Positions 22,640-33,157 of a stretch of 64,000 nt of DNA are shown one piece after another. The DNA comes from Chenopodium formosanum (Eukaryota; Streptophyta; Magnoliopsida; Caryophyllales; Amaranthaceae): the NCBI GenBank assembly GCA_024500155.1, contig CM044877.1, positions 29,635,001 through 29,699,000 on the forward strand, read 5' to 3'. The translations under genes and the position numbers were made by a program. How positions within the stretch are numbered: the first letter of the stretch is position 1; the number at the start of each line of letters is the position of its first letter. A model generated the notes under the pieces. It did not search any database, had not been told where the DNA came from, and saw only the letters and a list, made by a program, of their open reading frames with translations.

Positions 22640-23045
22640 TCGTCTCTGAACAATAGAGCTTTTTGGATATGTCCACGCGTCTCTGAACAAAGAGATTTTT
22701 TTTAAGGATGGTTCACTCGTCTCTGAACAAAAAACTTTGAATGATATGCCCACGCGTCTCTAAGAAAAGAGCTTTGAATGATATGTCCACGCGTCTCTGA
22801 ACAAAAGAGCTTTTGATGATATGTCCACGCGTCTATAAACAAAAGAGATTTAATGATATGTCCACGCGTCTCTGAACAAAAGAGCTTGAAAGAAATGTCC
22901 ACGCGTCTCTGAACAAAAGAGCTTGAAAGAACTGTACACGCGTCTCTGAATAAAAGAGCTTTTAATAGGATGCCCACGCGTCACTGAGCAAAAGAGCTTG
23001 AAAGAAATGTCCACGCATCTCTGAACAAGGAGCTTTGATACTTGA
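22640..23045 (-). repeat. tandem array of about ten ~38-bp units in the E2 3' UTR
   Basis: Units read ATGTCCACGCGTCTCTGAAC followed by AAAAGAGCTT and a short variable piece, on the plus strand. About ten copies occur, the outer ones diverged. Single related words occur at 55282-55310 and 55625-55650 in another Tat-type copy, so the seed is ancestral and the expansion is private to E2. Confidence 0.9.
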
Positions 23046-24850
23046 ATGTTTGTTGCAATCGTTCGGTTGGCTGAAAACAGGAGCTTTGCTGAATGATTGT
23101 ATCCTGTAAAAATCAAAAGATTGCCAAAAGACTTTGATGGTGCTTTTCTTAGGGTTGACCTAAGGTTTAATATTTTTTCTTAGGGTTGACCTAAGGTGAT
23201 TGAATGACTAGAGGTTGACTCAACGTGACTGACTGACTTGAGATTGACTCAACTCAAAGTGAAATGACGCGTGTGACTCATGACCCGTGTGTGCATTGTA
23301 TTGTGATCATCCGACTCGAAAATACAAAAAAGAAAAAGTTTTCCGTCATTTTTGTGGAGGGTTCCGACTTTCTCCCAAAGAAGAAAGACGCGAAAAAAGA
23401 ATCGAAGTTTTTGAAGGTGCATGTTGAATGAGCTTAGTCAACTACTATCTCTCAAGGTGCGAAGGTTAATTCATCAAGGCTATCTTGGTTGACTCAATGA
23501 TGAAAGTATTTGGGTAACTTAGGCGTGGAGGCTAAGTACTTCATACTTTGTGATGCAATGATGATTGATGAGCGATTTTGACATGACAAGGCATGCTTCA
23601 GCGTTATGTTAAGATTTCATAACAAAGGGTTCCTAAGGGAAGGTATATTTGGGTCATGTATCTGTGCGGTGTGTGAAAGTTATACTAAAGTTAGGCCGCA
23701 AGGGCTAAGTGTGTGGGAAAATATTATTTCACGAAGAATCAAATGATGGAGACTCTTTAGGCTAGGTAAGCTGATGATGTAAGGATCAAGCCCCCAAGTC
23801 TAGCTTTAAGTGAAAAGGGAAGAGCATAAGGAATCCCTAGATATGATCATGGTGTAAGTGTGTGAATGTGATATGAATGCATTTCTATTACGGCCGCACC
23901 CCTTTGTGAGGTTGCCTATGTATCCATTAGGAATCAGGCCGAACGTAGCTCTAGCCGAACCTCGCACAAGTGTGTGTATACCTGAAAAAGGTCTTTTTAA
24001 GGGTTGTAACGTGGTTAGGCTAAAGGTTGAATAAGAAAGGGATAAAGGCTCAAAACCCTAGATAAACCCCCAAGGTGTGCAACGTTGCTTTTGAATCTTT
24101 GTATTTTTATGCTTGAGGTTTTCTACTCTTTTTTAGATTTTTCTTTTTTTAAAAAAATTTTGCTCTCTTTTTTTTTTTTTTTTTTTTTTTTGCTTTATTT
24201 ATTTTATTTTTATAAGTGTGGGCAATCCCGACCATACGGTCTATCACTTACATGGCATTCATGTTTCTCAGGCACGGTACCGAGCACTCGATAAGAGACG
24301 CAATCTGAGACGTGTTCTTATCGAAGATATTTTCATATCAAAGACATTGGAACACTTGCCCTTTTGTACACTTTTATTTAATTTTTTTTTTTTTGCTATT
24401 TTAATCTTTTGAATCACTCGAGCTTTTTTTTAAAATTGCATAAGTTGCACACTGTCCCATCCCAAAGTTAGGTAGATATGGGTTGAAAAATGAAAGGTCT
24501 ATTGATAAATGAGGCTCAAAGTGGTTTATGAAGAAAGGATTTTAAATTAGAAAGGTGAAAGGCAATATGATGTGGCTACAAGGGGTGCCTCAAATCATTG
24601 GTATACCTTGTGCTTAGTTTGACATGGATTTATTTTATTTATTTTATTTTTATTTATTTATTTATTTATTTAATTTTTTTAAATGCAATGCGATGATCAT
24701 ATGTAAGGAAATAAATACTCATTTTATTAAAAGGGTAAAAAGAAAGAATCTACAAAATTAATTTAAGGGAAAAGAAAGGTGTCTATGCTAGACTTATTGG
24801 GGAAAGGGTAAATAAAAAATAGAAAAAAGATCATGAAATCTTGTCATTGA
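23046..24850 (-). other. E2 3' untranslated region with conserved segments
   Basis: No gene. Three stretches match other Tat-type copies: about 23530-23960 (compare 53290-53660), the CTACGT...ACGTAG hairpin region (23900-23960) and 24215-24300 (compare 52945-53010 and 39062-39130). A T run at 24168-24191 and low-complexity AT sequence separate them. Short frames here are low-complexity or antisense. Confidence 0.65.
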
Positions 24851-24867
24851 AGCTCGCCTCTTGTCTT

Positions 24868-26917
24868 TTTGCTTATCATCACTTGGTGTTCTTGCTGACA
24901 GGAGGTATTGGAAGCCCGTTATTGTCGATCAAACATTGGATTGCTTCCTTTAGCTTCCAACAGCTCTCAGCAGTATGACCCCTACCTTGATGGTACTTGC
25001 AGCATACATTTGGATTCCAACTAGGCAATCTCTTCTGAAGTGGGGGATCATGAATGGGTCCAATAAGAGTAATGAGTCCCTTTGCATGGAGTCAATCGAA
25101 AGCATCATCGTAGCTAATTCCAATAGGGGTGAAATCTTTTCTTAGTTGCTTTCTGAATCCTCGATTATCCATGGCTAAGATTTCATTAAGGTCGAAAGTA
25201 CCAATACTGTCACTAGAGTAGGTGTTTTCGGAAGAAGAAGGATGGTCGTTCTTCTTTCCTTTACAGCCACTGTTGTTATCGTTACTAATCCTGGCCTTCT
25301 TGTCGCGCGGAGGAACATGAAGGATATTTGAATAATTGAGGTCTTGATATATGAACATGATCTTTGAGGGCGAGACATACTTCGGTGGTGTGACCACGGC
25401 CTCGATGGTATCGCCAATAAGATTTTGGGTCCCAATTGGAATACCGTTTTTTAGGCGGAGGGTCTTGACTAGGACCAATGGGGTGAATGAGACCTTGATC
25501 GTGAAGACAGTCAAAAGCTTCATTATAAGTCATTCCTATTGGTGTGTATTCTTCAATGGTCCGTTTCGCCCGTGGCTTAGGAGCATTGAGTTCTTCGTTA
25601 AGTCCTTGGTGAGAATTTTGTTCGATAACCATCACCCGATTTGCTAATCCTTCTACCACATTCAAGAGCATGGCAATGACATCTTCCTGTTTTCAAACGT
25701 CCTCTTTTAGACTTGACATGTTTTCCCTGGTGTTATCTAAGAAAATAGTTTCATGCTCCTCAATCATAGCCACTTCATCAAGATAGGTTATATAAGTTGT
25801 CTCAATCATGGGCTCACCTACAAGTGTGATAAGAAGTGAAGAATCGAAGGATGTTTGATCTTCTGCGATGGCTAGAATCTCGGAAGTTTTATTGTCATCG
25901 ATCAGATCTTGAATAGCTTCTTTGAGTTTCCAACACTCCTCGGTATCGTTTACCCTTTCCTTGGTGATATTTGCAGTGTTTATTAGGATCCCACTTAGGT
26001 GGCTTGGCTTCTGGAACTGGGTCCTTGATAGGTCCTATGGGCATGACTAGTCCTTTGTGGTGTAGCTTTTCGAAAGTTGTTCCATAACTCATACCAAGTG
26101 GAGTGAACACTCTTTTCGACCTTTGGATTCGTGATTTAGAGGCATTCGTAGCATGTACTTCATTAATGGGAGAGGAAGAAGAAGGATGGTCGTTCTTCTT
26201 TCCTCTCGCACTATTATCTTTCGAAAGGTCATCTTCAATGTCAATGCCTATATTATACACAACCTTGAAAGTATTCAAGTTGTGTTGATATTTTAAGTGC
26301 TTTGCATATTTTTCTTGAAGGTTTTTAATGAACATCCTTACAGAATCTTTTTCGCTAGGAACCTTAACCATATTAGCAGAAGTTTCCCTCCATTTGTTGA
26401 AGAAAGAAGTGAACCCTTCGTTTTCTTTTTGTTTCAACATCTCAAGTTGTATGTGGTCTGTTTCGTCTTGAATGTTGCACTTATATCTATCTATGAAAGT
26501 GTTTGTTATCGACTCCCAGGTAGAGGTTTTCTCTTTGTCAAGGGAAAAGAACCATTGTTGACAAAGGGTTTCAAGAGATAAAGAAAACAAGGAATGAAAG
26601 ACTTTCCTATCAATCCCCTTAATGTACATTATGGTTTCAAAGGCTCTTAAGTGAAGATAAGGATTATCTGTTGCCTTGAATTTAGGGATGTCAGTGACAT
26701 TGAAATTTTGCGGAAGAAGCTCCTTGTCCACCAAGACCCCTTGTGAACTAATGCCCTGAAACTTGTAATCACTAGATAGCTTGCTCAAGCTTTCTTGCAT
26801 AAGGTCCATTTGTTGTTTCTTCACAGGGTCATTGATTTTAAGGGTTAAAGCCTTCAATGTCTCAATCACGTCAGCCAACTGCTTCTTGAGTTCATTGACT
26901 TCTTCTTGACTTGCCAT
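24868..26917 (-). pseudogene. E2 gag pseudogene with three zinc-finger-like modules
   Basis: ATG at 26915-26917 opens a 340-residue frame: coiled-coil-like N terminus (about 1-50), then a capsid-type domain with IPKFKATDNPYLHLRAFE, STWESITNTFIDRYKC and KENEGFTSFFNKWRE (about 80-215). Module 1 follows (from about 26110: FTPLGMSY, WDPNKHCKYHQGKG). A frameshift near 25963 breaks module 1 inside its finger; the rest (ECWKLKEAIQDLID) continues in another frame. Module 2 (about 25558-25378) has SYWRYH where a Cys is expected. Module 3 (about 25134-24915) is complete (CCKYHQGRGHTAESCWKLK) but has TGA after ISYDDAFD. Stop near 24873. Family role is particle assembly and RNA binding; defective here. 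Confidence 0.82.
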
Positions 26918-29017
26918 TATCTTCTTAGCTTTTCTTTTCCGACTTACTGGTTTATCAAAAAGTAGAACTTGAACAAATAGTTAGTCCTTGATTAATCGCC
27001 CTTCTCTCCTTGACCAAGTAATGTGGAAAGGGAAATTAGTGATATTCATTGTTAATTATTTGACTCAACTCTATTTAACATGCAAAGATGGAAGAAGGTA
27101 GGAAGAATGAAGGTTGTGATGTGAAGAAGGATGATGTAGATGGAGAGATATGAAGAAATTAGGAACAGACTGTACCCCCAACTTAAATGACGGAAAGAAC
27201 CGACTCATGCATGAACCTAAGACATGGTCATGGTGACATATACTCAAAGTGTGTGCTAAAACTAATGAGTGTAATGAGTGTAGGTGACATATTAAGACTC
27301 TTGTGTAAGACCATATGGCTAGACTGTGTGACTAGACTCAATTAAGGACTTAATAAGGTAATATTATTAATAAAAATAATCGAATTAATTAGCAAACTGT
27401 TCAATTAGATACAAAGTGATGACACGAGCAACGTACCGAACTGTCGCCAAAACGACAGGACTGGCGCCGCACTGTGTAGTGTAGCACCAAACAACAGAAC
27501 TGTCGCCAGGCGCTACACTCCATAGAGTGGCGCTGCAGTCAAAATCTCGGCACCATTGGTGAAACGTTGATCTGGGACTGCTTTCGGTATGATTACTCAA
27601 CATGGTATGCCTAAAGTCGTACAAGGTCAATTCTGATTAAAATATTAGACTTTAATTACTCAAATTAATTAATTAATTAGACAAAGTTCTTTTAGTCATT
27701 AATCAATTTATTTAGTCTTAATAAAAGGAAAACAAATGGTTAGGAAAACACATAAAGTATGCACAAGCAAAGAATTCACAAGTAGTCAAGTAGTCACAAT
27801 ATGATGCAATGAGTTTGCAACCTAACCATGGCTCTAGTTCTCTAAAGTTCGGGATATGGGTTAGTAAAAGAGGGTCCATGGTTAATTTTCCGGATGCATC
27901 GAGCGGAAGCCTAACCGTGAAGGGTTGGCGTGAGTGGATGGGACACCACGAGTTAAGAAAAACTAGCTTCCATGGTTTGATGAATTCAACATTCTCAGAT
28001 GTACCCTTTGTTGTACAGAGCGTTCAATCAGGTAGATGGAGCATGAATTCCCATAGGGTTACGTCCATATGTAGAACACATATGGGTTTCAGAAAAGTGA
28101 GAAAAACTCAATCAGGAAGTAGGATCGAGCACACAGTGCAAAAAACTGGTCAAAATTAGAACGCATATTTCTGGCTCGGTATTGGAAGAACTTGGTGCCA
28201 GCAAACAGAGGCCGGCGACACGTTTTGGCTCTGGCGCCTGGAGACAGGAGATGTCGCCTTGCGCCAGAGTCAAATCATTGGCACTAGACTTTTTTTTCTG
28301 ACGCTAGTTCCTACATGCCTCAGCAGCTTTCTGTGCTCGATAAAATTCTCCAGTTACTAATGTTGCTAATGTTGAATTCTGGTGCTTTGTTTTGTTGCTT
28401 TCCCTGAGGTGATGTATTACCCTCTTTTGTCTAGTCCTGTTGCTTTTGCGACTGAGTCTAGGTGGAGGTTTGCTTTTTACAGTTTGCAGGAGTGGTGTTT
28501 ATTGTTGTTGCTCTGTGCTTGTCTTTGTGTTCTTGGGCCTTGTTTCCAGAACCCTTCCTAGAAGGTGGCTGGAAGCTTGTGCTCAGGGTGTTCTTGTATC
28601 TTTCTCCTGAACCCTTCCTAGAAGGTGGCAGAAGATTGATCTTGAACTATTTGGTGGTTGGTTGGCCTGTTTGTTAGGTCTTGTGGGGTTTGGTGTTTGT
28701 TATAACTTAGATTTTGTAAGTTGTAACTTTTCCTTTTGGTAATAAAATTTCCCTTATTTTCCAAAAAAAAAAAAATTCTCCAGTTACGCGTAGCATTATT
28801 TCGATCCTAGTTGTGAAAGATATTCCTCAAATTTCCTACGTGTAAAAATCTTATGTTTTAACTCATTACGGATGGTCTTTCCAATGAGATCTTTTTTATG
28901 CATATGACAATAATGTTAATCAAAATTACGCACATGAAATACTTAGAACTTTTCGAGTCTCATCCACTCATTCTAAATCATTGTCGAAATATACTTCAAA
29001 AATTAAAATAGAAATCC
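26918..29017 (-). other. E2 leader, non-coding
   Basis: About 2.1 kb including a 415-bp retroposon. GC patches with CTGGCGCC-type words lie at 27450-27560 and 28195-28290, equivalent to those in E1. The stretch 27809-28159 has an open frame antisense to the element that matches E1; see findings. Confidence 0.6.
28358..28772 (+). mobile_element. 5'-truncated LINE-type retroposon with poly(A) and 15-bp TSD
   Basis: A 415-bp insert absent from the equivalent place in E1 (near 16910). It ends in TAATAAAATTTCCCTTATTT and an A run, typical of plant L1-type 3' ends. It is flanked by AAATTCTCCAGTTAC at 28343-28357 and 28773-28787. Internal GAACCCTTCCTAGAAGGTGG occurs twice (about 28548 and 28608), each with the palindrome CCTTCTAGGAAGG-like core. 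No RT motif fits in this length. It could also be a SINE or processed transcript, but the tail favours LINE. Confidence 0.85.
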
Positions 29018-29035
29018 TCCCCAGTGGAGTCGCCA
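29018..29035 (-). other. E2 primer-binding site
   Basis: Minus-strand TGGCGACTCCACTGGGGA five bases from the LTR end. It is the same as 36982-36999. Confidence 0.85.
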
Positions 29036-29040
29036 AAAAC

Positions 29041-29563
29041 TGTAGGGAATATTTCAAGCATTACCCGAAACTTGAACCCCACTGTTATCATACACTAAAG
29101 TACGGTGGCGTCCAAAGGGAAAGTATAGAGCAAAATAGTTGCCAACAAGTTTTAGGAACTTGTAAACCGTTCACGAGGTGAAGGTTACACCCCTTAACGA
29201 TCCAGAAGATCGTCAACTCCAATAGGTCTGGAACCATGACTGGAAGTTTGGGGATAAAAGTACAAATCCAACCTAAAAGAGATTGAACCTACCCTAATAA
29301 TAGGCCTCTACTTTATTCTGATCGTATTCATGTGCGCTTTCTAACTAACATGCAATCAATAGGATTAAACCTAAACCTGTTTATCTATGTTGGTTGAATA
29401 TTAATGCACAAATAAAACAATTATTGGCGATCACTTGAATTATAATCAAATTACCCTAAACAAGATTATTAATTATCTTATTATGCGTGATTACAAGTAC
29501 CAATTCCCTTTAACATGCATAAAAGGTGTGATTAAACAATAACAATAAATATAATCAAGCAAC

Positions 29564-29651
<88 letters not shown>

Positions 29652-31008
29652 CATTAATATTGACAATAATTAAAATAATTATGTTAAAGCATAATAATAG
29701 TAAGATCCTAAGCATGACACTAACAAGATTAATATCAAACCCTAGCATGTCACTAAACAATAAAAATCAAAGTTTTAGCCCTAACATGATACTAACATGA
29801 TATCAAGAAAGAAAATAGGAAGCATCGTAGAAATCACAATTGTCATATTTGATAATAGAAATTATAGTTATTACCCTAAACATAATACTAGGAAGATCAA
29901 AATGCCCTAACATGATACTAGGAATCATAATAACAACATAGACACGATTTCTATATCATAATATCAATAAATCAATTAAAGCACTTACTTGGATGCTTCG
30001 TATCTCTTTCTAATAACAAAATGCACGCGTTAGTAACTTCAAGGAAAATAATAATCAAACAATTAAATTAAATAATTGAAATAAAGATTTGGGACCAAAC
30101 CCTTAGAAATTAAAACCTTTCACGTCTTGAGCGAAGGCAACTTCGAACTTGGCTAGGAGTGTCTAGTGCTAATGTATGCGGAATTTTGTATGAGAGAAGG
30201 CTAGTTTAGAAAAGAGAGAGAGAATAATCAAGAAATTCTTGATGAGAGTTTATGATAATTGTTGATGGAAAACGGAGGTTTTAGGAGGCTATTTATAGAG
30301 AAAATCAGTTGGACAGATAGAAAAACAAATCAAAGTTTCGACGAGAATAAAACAAAATTGGCGCTAGACGCTGGACATTAGCGCCAGATGCCAAGCCTTA
30401 GCGCCAGGCGCTAATCCTGTCGTCAGGCGCTAGAAACCGTTTTCACGCGTTTTCTTAATTTTGATAAAATTTAGCCATTCAGAAGGGCAAAATTGTATTT
30501 TCCTTAAAAACACTTCTTTTATTCCGATTAAAACTCTAAAAAGTCAACTAAAGTCAATTTATCAATGCTAATTAAATTAGGAATGAAAAGAACCTTCTAG
30601 AAGAATCTAGAAGACTAAAATCAATTCTAATCATATTAGGAATGATAAACCAATATTAGGCCCTCCTGTAGATCATTGGGCCGCATATAAAGACCAAAGC
30701 GGGCCTAGTTTAGTAATTTGGCCATAACTTCCTCATTATTCATCGGAATTGGGCTTATAATATATTGTTGGAAAGCTCTTTTTGAACGCGACCTAACTAC
30801 ACTATTATTGGACCCTTGCTATGGACCAAATAAAACTTGATTGGTTGTTTTCTTAAAAAATAGGTTTTCAAAAACAGAGAGAAAGAATAGAATTAAAACT
30901 AACCGCAACACTAGGCTTTCCACACTTTCACTTCATTCGATTATGATTCGACGTGAAAGGTACTCATCACTGGGTTTGGTTTTGAGGAGACACAAATGGG
31001 TGTCTACA
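29041..31008 (-). repeat. E2 5' LTR
   Basis: 1968 bp, TGTAGGGAATATT at the left and GGGTGTCTACA at the right, both canonical. The (AAT)n run is about 85 bp (29567-29650), about half that of the 3' LTR. Confidence 0.92.
30290..30434 (-). promoter_or_regulatory. E2 5' LTR promoter: GCGCC block and TATA box
   Basis: Minus-strand GCGCC block (30359-30434) lies about 60 bp upstream of TATAAATA (30290-30297). This would be the active promoter copy for E2 transcription. Confidence 0.65.
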
Positions 31009-31013
31009 TCTAG

Positions 31014-32862
31014 GCATTAAGGTCATGGCTTTGGTAAGAGGGATAGAAAGATGGACCTCCTTCAACATTTCAAGAAATCTCCCAAATTATTCATCTAGTT
31101 TGTTCCCCATAAACTTTTGAGGATATGGAAGGTCAGGTTTTCTCACTTCATCTTGCTTTCTCCCATCACTGTTCTTTTTCTCATGGCTCTCTTCTTTATC
31201 TCTTGACACATCTTCCTCTTTTTTCTCACTTGAAACCCTCTTCTTCTTGTCCTCCTCACAATCCCTAGAAACTCTCTCTTCAAGAACTCTTCCACTCCTT
31301 GTGGTGATGGAATAAATGGGTTTCTTTGGATCAACTCCTTGAGAAGGCAATGAAGTACGACTAGCACAATCTTTCAAAGTTTTTGCTAGTTGGGTGATTT
31401 GTGTCTCAAGCATTTTGTTATGTGTCATGATCTCATTAAATTTCTTATCGCTCACCGCCATATAGATGTTTAAAATTTTTTTTTGATTTTCAATTATCTC
31501 CTCCAAATTGGACTTGGATGATTGAGAATAAGAATTTTCACCAACACCTTGAGACTTTGGACAAAATCCGGGTGGGGTCCCCTTTGATTGTTTTGAAAAT
31601 TTCCCCTATTTTGATTGTTCCAATTGTCTCGATTTTGATTGTTGCCAAAATTTTGGTTTTGGCCACCATTGCCTTGAGATTGGCTTTGATTTCCATAATC
31701 TTGGCCTTGGTTTTGATTCCCATAACCCTGGTTATTATAGTTTCCTCGGAAATTTTGGTTTCCTTGGTTCCTATAATTACCATTATTATAGTTATCAAAT
31801 ACACATTGTTGGTGAGAATTTCTATTTCCAAAGTTTTTTGGTCCATCAAACCTTTGACCATTGTTATTGTTTGAGATAAAATTTACACGTTCACATTCAC
31901 TACTCTCACCATCATCAAGATTTTAAAACCCATTAGAACAAGTAGAAGCATCATGGTCATAAGACCCACAATTAACACAAAACAAACATCCATTGGGCAT
32001 ATTGTTAGAAGTAGAAAGAGGAGTAGAGTTAGAGGATGTACCTCTCCCTTTAATGTGGGAGGGATGACCTTGTGCATTGGAAGTTTCACTCTCAATTTTG
32101 GCCTTGATTATTGTCATCTCCTTCCCCAAACTTGCAATTTGAGAGGATAGATTGTTGATGGCAATAAGGTGATGAACCGAGTAAACCGATGATCCATTCT
32201 TGCTTGAAGACTCTCTTTCTCCTTCTTGCCAATCCAGGTAATGGCGCACCACATCTTCAATAATGTCCTTCGATTTTGTTCATGATTGGGCCTCAAGCTC
32301 CCGCATCTAGACACGATTTTCCTTGAGTCCTCAACCCTCCTTAGAAAATTTGAATGATTTGATATGTTGGGATGCCATGATGGGGAAATTCTCCTTGATA
32401 CTCCTTATACCTTTCCCAAGCTTCATACAAGCTCTCACTAGGCTTTTGCTTGAAACTTTTGATCAAAGCCCTTGCCTCTGCCGTTTTCTTTTGGGGGTAG
32501 AACCTAGACAAGAGTTCCTTGGTGACTTCATCCCATGTTCTAAGAGAATTTGGCTTGACCTCCTTATCTAACCATTCCAAAGCTCGACCTATGAGAGAGA
32601 AGGGGAACAACTTGAGCCGAATAAACTCTTGAGAAACACCATTTACTTTGATAGTATTGCAATACTTCTCAAACTCTTTGAGATGGTTTAGTGGACTCTC
32701 AATCTTAGCCCCACTAAATTGTCTTCTTTCAATCAAAGTGATCATGGCCGGTCTTATCTCAAAACCATTTGCCGGTGTTGTTGGCAAAACAATCCCACTT
32801 TCAAACCTATATGCACTGGAAGTTCCCAACTCCTTCAAAGCAACTCTTGGATTATCGCCCAT
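31014..32862 (-). pseudogene. Athila-type gag pseudogene, 3' truncated
   Basis: Reads right to left. From ATG near 32862: 173 residues with the gag core (ALEWLDKEVKPNSLRTWDEV, SESLYEAWERYKEY, then HGIP...IQIF), then TAA where a Tyr is usual, and further stops near 32290. Next comes a CCHC knuckle CVNCGSYDHDASTC (about 31990-31950), a stretch dominated by Asn, Gln and Gly (about 31870-31570), and a C-terminal part with MLETQITQLAK and ITTRSGRVLEE (31506-31087). It ends in DLPYPQKF and a following segment cut at the E2 boundary. Protease, RT and integrase are absent because the element stops there. The PBS at 33135 and the LTR piece at 33158 belong to it. Confidence 0.8.
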
Positions 32863-33134
32863 GCTTACCTGATCCTCTTCTTCTCTTTCTTAATGAATTT
32901 CTTCTCTTGGAGAGCTTGGACTCAAAGAACGATTAGCAACCCTTATCCTTGTTATTGTTCTCTCGATTTCCGGATCAAATGGCACTAAAGTCCTTCCTCT
33001 TATCCTACGCATACAAAAACTTAAAGAAAATATCAATAGCACGGCTACAAATTTAGCCTAAAGAGAAAAATATTTTTGTATTTTTGATATTAAGTTGAAA
33101 TAGACTCAACAACAATAGCAATAATCTACGCCAT
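32863..33134 (-). other. short leader between gag and PBS
   Basis: About 270 bp, AT-rich; no independent gene. Confidence 0.6.
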
Positions 33135-33152
33135 TCTCCGGCAACGGCGCCA
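33135..33152 (-). other. primer-binding site (tRNA-Asp type) of the Athila remnant
   Basis: Minus-strand TGGCGCCGTTGCCGGAGA, five bases from the LTR end at 33158. Same type as the AthA PBS, supporting a common lineage. Confidence 0.88.
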
Positions 33153-33157
33153 TTTTT

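Larger units (their letters stand above)
20349..31008 (-). mobile_element. TatA copy E2: complete gag-only element
   Basis: Minus orientation: 5' LTR 29041-31008, PBS 29018-29035, leader to 26918, gag pseudogene 26917-24868, long 3' untranslated region with a tandem array (22640-23045), polypurine tract 22396-22411, 3' LTR 22395-20349. TSD TCTAG at 20344-20348 and 31009-31013 is perfect. No pol domain is visible in its 6.6-kb interior. It carries a younger LINE-type insert at 28358-28772. Confidence 0.92.

Noticed and set aside
22640..23045. Regularly spaced repeats that look like a CRISPR array
   Set aside because: Units vary, links are short and similar to each other, no cas gene is near, and the setting is a plant LTR element.
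25175..25647. Overlapping frames on both strands near the E2 gag modules
   Set aside because: Only the frames with the PIGMSY and CxYH motifs are real; the others are shadows.
31538..31861. Ile/Lys/Thr-rich frame (-) of 107 codons
   Set aside because: A different frame of the same DNA gives the Asn/Gln/Gly-rich gag segment typical of Athila.
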